Origin: Stomorhina lunata
Taxonomy: Eukaryota > Arthropoda > Insecta > Diptera > Rhiniidae
Length of the DNA: 64,000 nucleotides
Direction: 5' to 3'
Assembly: GCA_933228675.1 (NCBI GenBank)
Contig: OW121742.1
Coordinates: 32,144,710 to 32,208,709 of the forward strand
Part shown: piece by piece, positions 53,901-59,900 of the stretch
Layout of the letters: each line of letters begins with the position of its first letter
Numbering within the stretch: the first letter of the stretch is position 1
Position numbers and translations under genes: made by a program
The notes under the pieces: generated by a model
The model's database searches: none
Told to the model about the DNA's origin: nothing
What the model saw: only the letters and a program-made list of their open reading frames with translations

Positions 53901-56900
53901 ATTCTAAAATTTTTCTCACAAAAATTTTTTTAAGAAATAATTTTCTATATAAAAATTTTTAATGAAAATCTATAACGAAAAACTTTTTTTGAAAAAAATT
54001 ATAACAAAAAATTTTTATTGAAAAAATTTGTAACGAAAAATTTTAATAAGAGAATTCTCTTATTAAATAAAAATCAAAATTTTCCTAACAAAATTTTGTA
54101 ATATAAAAATTTTTCAATGCAAAATTTTTGATATCAAAATTGTTCTATACAAATTTTTTTATATCAAAATTTTTATATAGAAACTTTCTGTCATCAAATC
54201 TTTTTTATAGAAACTTTTTGATATTAAACTTTTTGATATTATCAAAAAATTTTCTATAGAAAATTTTTCTATAGAACTTTTTTGATATTAAAATTTTTTT
54301 ATAGAAATTTTTTGACATCAAAATTTTTCTACAGAAACTTTTTGATATACAAATTTTTCTACAGAAATTTTTTGATACTAAAATTTTTTTACAGAAACTT
54401 TTTGATATTTTTGGTATTTTGATATTTTCTACAAAAAATTCTTGATACCAAAATTTTTCTATAGAAATTTTTTTGATATTGAAATTTTCTAAAATCAAAA
54501 TTTTTCTATAAAAATTTGTTCGATATTAAAATTTTTCTATTGAATTTTTTTTGAAATTAAAATTTTTCTATTGAAATTTTTTTATGTCAAAATTTTGATA
54601 TCAAAAATTTTCTATAGAAAAATTTTGGTATGAAAATTTTTGATATCAAAATTTTTTTTATAGAAAATTTTTTATATCAAAATTTTTTTTATAGAAAATT
54701 TTTGATATCAAAATTTTTTTTATAAAAAATTTTTGATATCAAAATTTTTTTTATAGAAAATTTTTGATATCAACATTTTTTTTATAGAAAATTTTTGATA
54801 TCAAAATTTTTTTTATAGACAATTTTTGATATTAAACCTTTTTATATAGAAAATTTTTGATATCAAATCTTTTTTTATAGAAAATTTTTGATATCCAAAT
54901 TTTTCTATAAAAGTTTTTTGATATTAGAATTTTTTTAAAGAAATTTTTTGATATATAATATTTCAATGAAACTTTTTGAAATCAAATTTTATTTAAATAA
55001 TTAATGTAATGAATTTTTTTAAAATCCAATTATTTCTACTGAAATTTTTAATATCAAAATTTTTTTATAAAAAAATTTTTGATATCAAAAATTTTCTATA
55101 AAAAATTTTTGACATCAAAATTTTTCTATAGAAAATTTTTCTACAAAAAATTTTTGACATTAAAATCGAAATTTTTTGATATCAAAATTTTTGTATAGAC
55201 AAATTTTTGCAAAATTACAATAACGAAAAATTTTCTATAGAAAATTTTTGTAACGAAAATTTTTCTATAGAAAAATTTTTATACAAAAATTGTCTATCGA
55301 AAAATTTTTATGAAGAAAAATTTTCTAAAGCAAAATTTTTTTACTGACAAATTTTCTATACAAAAATTTTTATACAAAAATTTTTATAACGAAAAATTTT
55401 CTATAGAAAATTTTTTATAACGAAAAATTTTCTATAGAAAGATTTTTATAACGAAAAATTTTTTATAGAAAGATTTTTATAACGAAAAATTTTCTATAGA
55501 AAAATTTTTATAACGAAAAATTTTCTATAGAAAAATTTTTATAACGAAAAATTTTCGATAGAAAAATTTTTATAACGAAAAATTTTCTATAGAAAAATTT
55601 TTATAACGAAAAATTTTCTATAGAAAAATTTTTATAACGAAAAATTTTCTATGAAAAATTTTTATAACGAAAAATTTTCTATAAAAACATTTTTATAACG
55701 AAAAATTTTCTATAGAAAAATTTTTATAAAGAAAAATTTTCTATAGAAAAATAAAAGTTTTCTCTCCTCACCTCTTAGATTTGAGCAATAAGCCCAAGCA
55801 TAACAAAATAGAAACATTTGCTGGAACCAAACTTGATTAAAGGACTTGTGCTTCTCCAGAAAATGCAAAAAGAAACGGGAGAATGTCTAGAACAAATAAA
55901 ATAAAACTTTTGAATCCCTTTTTATTTTACTTTTTTTCGAAAAAATACCTGATACTGCTGAATAGGCGATATATACACCATACTACTACACTCCGCCAAT
56001 ATTTCCAAAGCTGCTGGCACCAACCACTGAACCAATTCCTCAAACAAATTCATATAGATATCATTGAGGCCTACACTATCCGTCAACACCTTAACAAAGC
56101 TCAGATGGAAGGCTTGCCAGCCCAACTGGGAAGGTTCCATGTAAATCATGCCGCAACGCGAGACTGTGGCAGGCGAAGCCTGTTCCAAATCAGCTGGTTC
56201 AAACATCATATTCATCAACTTGGTCATTGTTATAATTTCACCCGACATCAGGCACAACTTTTTATTGTCATCCAAAACTGTATTTAAATTTTCGATCCAC
56301 ACAGCATCTACGGGACCGTCAAAGAAAATCCAAAAACGCTCACGCGAAGAGCCATTGGCAAATTCTCGAAACGTCTTGGCTAAAACGCCATCATACCATT
56401 CGTGAGAGACTGGATCAAAACGTCCGTATAATTGTCCCATGTTTATGGCTTTGGGGTTAATAATGCGATAATTTGTGGGATACTCCTTTAGAGTGGCCTC
56501 TTCATCATTGGCTACGCGACGCAAGCAACTTGCCAAAGTCTTATATTAAAAAAAAATTTAAAATTGTGTTAAATGATTCTTATCGTTTATGTTTTTAACT
56601 TACCTGCCAAGCTGTGGTCTTGCCACCCATGGGTCCACCGACCACCATTAAGCCATGTCTTACCAGTAACATTTCATAAATTTGTAAAATCTTCTCAACA
56701 AACCAGGGAGTGGCCTGAAGATTTTTTTCTGCTAAAAGCATAACTAACCATTTCATTATATCCTCACGCGATGGCTAAAAATGAAAATATCAAAAATGTA
56801 GCTTTTAAAAGCTCGATAGAAAATTTTTCTTTATAAACATTTTTCTATGGAAAATTTTTCGATATAAAATTTTTTTTTATGAAAATTTTTCGATATAAAC

Positions 56901-59900
56901 ATTTTTGTATAGATAATTTTTCGATATTAAATTATTTTCGTAATAACTCTTTTTGATAGAAAATTTTTCGTTATAAAAATTTTTTTATAGAAAATTTTTC
57001 TATAGAAAATTTTTTGTTAAATATATTTTTCTATAGAAAATTTTTTATTATAAAAATTTTTCTATAGAAATTTTTCGTTATAAAAATTTTTCTATAGAAA
57101 AATTTTCGTTATAAAAATTTTTCTATAGAAAAATTTTCGTTATAAAAATTTTTCTATAGAAAAATTATCGTTATAAAAATTTTTCTATAGAAAAACTTTC
57201 GTTATAAAAATTCTTCTATAGAAAAATTTTCGTTATAAAAATTTTTCTATAGAAAAATTTTCGTTATAAAAATTTTTCTATAGAAAAATTTTCGTTATAA
57301 AAATTTTTCTATAGAAAAATTATCGTTATAAAAATTTTTCTGTAGAAAAATTTTCGTTATAAAAATTTGTCTATATAAAATTTTTCCTTATAAAAATTTT
57401 TCTATAGAAAATTTTCGTTAGAAAAATTTTTCTATAAAAAATTTTTCGTTAGAAAAATTTTTCTATAGAAAATTTTTCGTTATAAAAATTTTTCTATAGA
57501 AAATTTTTCGTTATAAAAATTTTTCTATAGAAAATTTATCGTTATAAAAATTTTTCTATAGAAAATTTTTCGTTATAAAAATTTTTTAAAAGTTTTTCTA
57601 TAGAAAATTTTTCGTTATAAAAATTTTTCTGTAGGAAATTTTTCGTTACACAAATTATTCTATAGAAAATTTTTCGTTATAAAAATTTTTGTATAGAAAA
57701 TTTTTCATAATTAAAATTTGTCTATAGCAAAATTTTTCGATATAAAAATTTTTGTATAGGAAAATTTTTCGTTATAAAAATTTTTCGTTATAAGTAGAAA
57801 ATTTTTGTTATAAAAATTTGTTGTTATAAAAATTTTCTGTTGAAAAATTTTCTTTATAAAAATTTTCTATAGAAAAAAAAATATTTTAGGTATAAAATTT
57901 TTTTACAGAAAATTTTTAGTTACAAAAATTTTTTCAAAGACATTTTTGATATAAAGATGTTTTTAAAATTTTTTTTTTTGTAGAAAAATGTTTTATAGGA
58001 ATTTTTTGACATCAAAATTTTTCTTTTGATATAAAATTTTTCTTAAGAAATTTTTTGATATAAAATTTTTCTGTTGAATTTTTTTTTTAACAAAATGTTT
58101 TTATTGAAATTTTTTGTATATAGTAATTTGCTATAGTAATTTTTTAACATCGAAATTTTTCAAGAGAAATTTTTTAATATCCAAATCTTTCTAAAAAAAA
58201 ATTTTTGATATAAAAATTTTTCTATTAAAATTTTTTGGTAACAAAATTTTACTATTAAAATTTTTTGGTAACAAAATTTTTCTATTGAAATTTTTTTATT
58301 AAAAAAATTTTCTATAGAAATTTTTTGATATAAAAACTTTTCTATTGAACTTTTTTGGTAATTTAATTTTTCTATTGAAATTTTTTTTTCTATAGAAATT
58401 TTTAAATAACAAAACTTTTGGACATAAAAATTTTTGTATATTAAAATTTTTTGATAGAAATATTTTGATACAAAATTTTTCTATAGAAATATTTTTATAC
58501 AAAATTTTTCTATAGAAATATTTTGATATCAAAATTATTCTGTAGGAATATTTTGATATCAAAATTATTATGTAGGAATTTTTTGATATCAAAATTTTGC
58601 TACAGAAATTTTTTGATATCAAAATTTTGCTACAGAAATTTTTTGATATTAAAATTGTTTGATACCAAAATTTTAAATATGAAAATTTTCGATAAAAATT
58701 TTTTTATATCAAAATTTTTCTACAGAAAAATTTTGATATCAAAATATTTCTACAGAAATTTTTTTAAATGAAAATTTTTCTATAGAAATTTTTTATATTA
58801 TAATTTTCTATAGAAATTTTTTTATATCAAAATTTTTCTGTAGGAATTTTTTAATATGAAAATTTTCTATAAAAATTTTTTGATATCGATATATTTTTGT
58901 AGAAATTTTTCGATATCAAAATTTTTTTATAGAAATATTTTGATACAAAATTTGCCTATAGAAATATTTTGATATCACAATTTTTCTATAGAAATATTTT
59001 GATATCAAAATTTTTTATAGAATTTATTTGATATCAAAATTTTTCTATAGAAATTTTTTTGATATCAAAATTTTGCTACAGAAATTTTTTTAAATCAAAA
59101 TTTTTCTGTAGAAATTTTTGATATCAAAATTTTTCTATCAAAAATTTTTAATATGAAAATTTTCTATAAAAAATTTTTTTGATATAGAATTTTTTTTTGT
59201 AGAAATTTTTTGATATCTAAATTTTTCTATAGAAATTTTTTGATATTAAATATTTTTCTGTAGAAATTTTTTGATATCAAAATTTTTTGATACCAAAATT
59301 TTTAATATGAAAATTTTCTATACAAATTTTTTGATACCGAAATTTTTTTGTAGACATTTTTTAATATCAAAATTTTTCTATAGAAATTTTTTGATATCAA
59401 AATTTTTCTATAGAAATTTTTTGATTTCAAAATTTTTCTATAGAAATTTTTTGATATTAATATTATTATAGAAATTTTTATTAATTTTTATTTATATAAA
59501 TTTTTCTATAGAAATTTATCTATAGAAAAAAGTATTTTAATATCAAAATTATTTGATACCAAAATATTTCTTTTGAAATTTTTGGATTTAAAAATTTTCT
59601 ATAAAAATTTTTTGGTATCGAAATTTTTCTGTAGGAATTTTTTGATGTCAAAATTTTTATTTAGAAATTTTTTAATATCAAAATTTTTTGATGCCAAAAT
59701 TTTTCTATTGAAATTTTTTGATTTTAAAATTTTTCTATACAAATTTTTTGATCTCAAAATTTTCAAAAGATATTTGTTGGAATCAAAATTTTTCTATAGA
59801 TATTTTTTGGTATTCAAAATTTTTTGTAGAAAAATTTTTTGATTTTAATTTTTTTTTAATTTTTTGATATCAAAATTTTCTCTAGAAATTTCTTTCTATT

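Noticed and set aside
55883..56405. Plus-strand frames opposite E3-E4 (and 37730-38002 opposite E8)
   Set aside because: Antisense shadows of strongly coding dynein exons.
58299..59842. Frames of 66-107 codons in R14 (and 54205-54498 in R13)
   Set aside because: Same cause: CTATAG/GATATC satellite read through by chance, with no domain and no start context.
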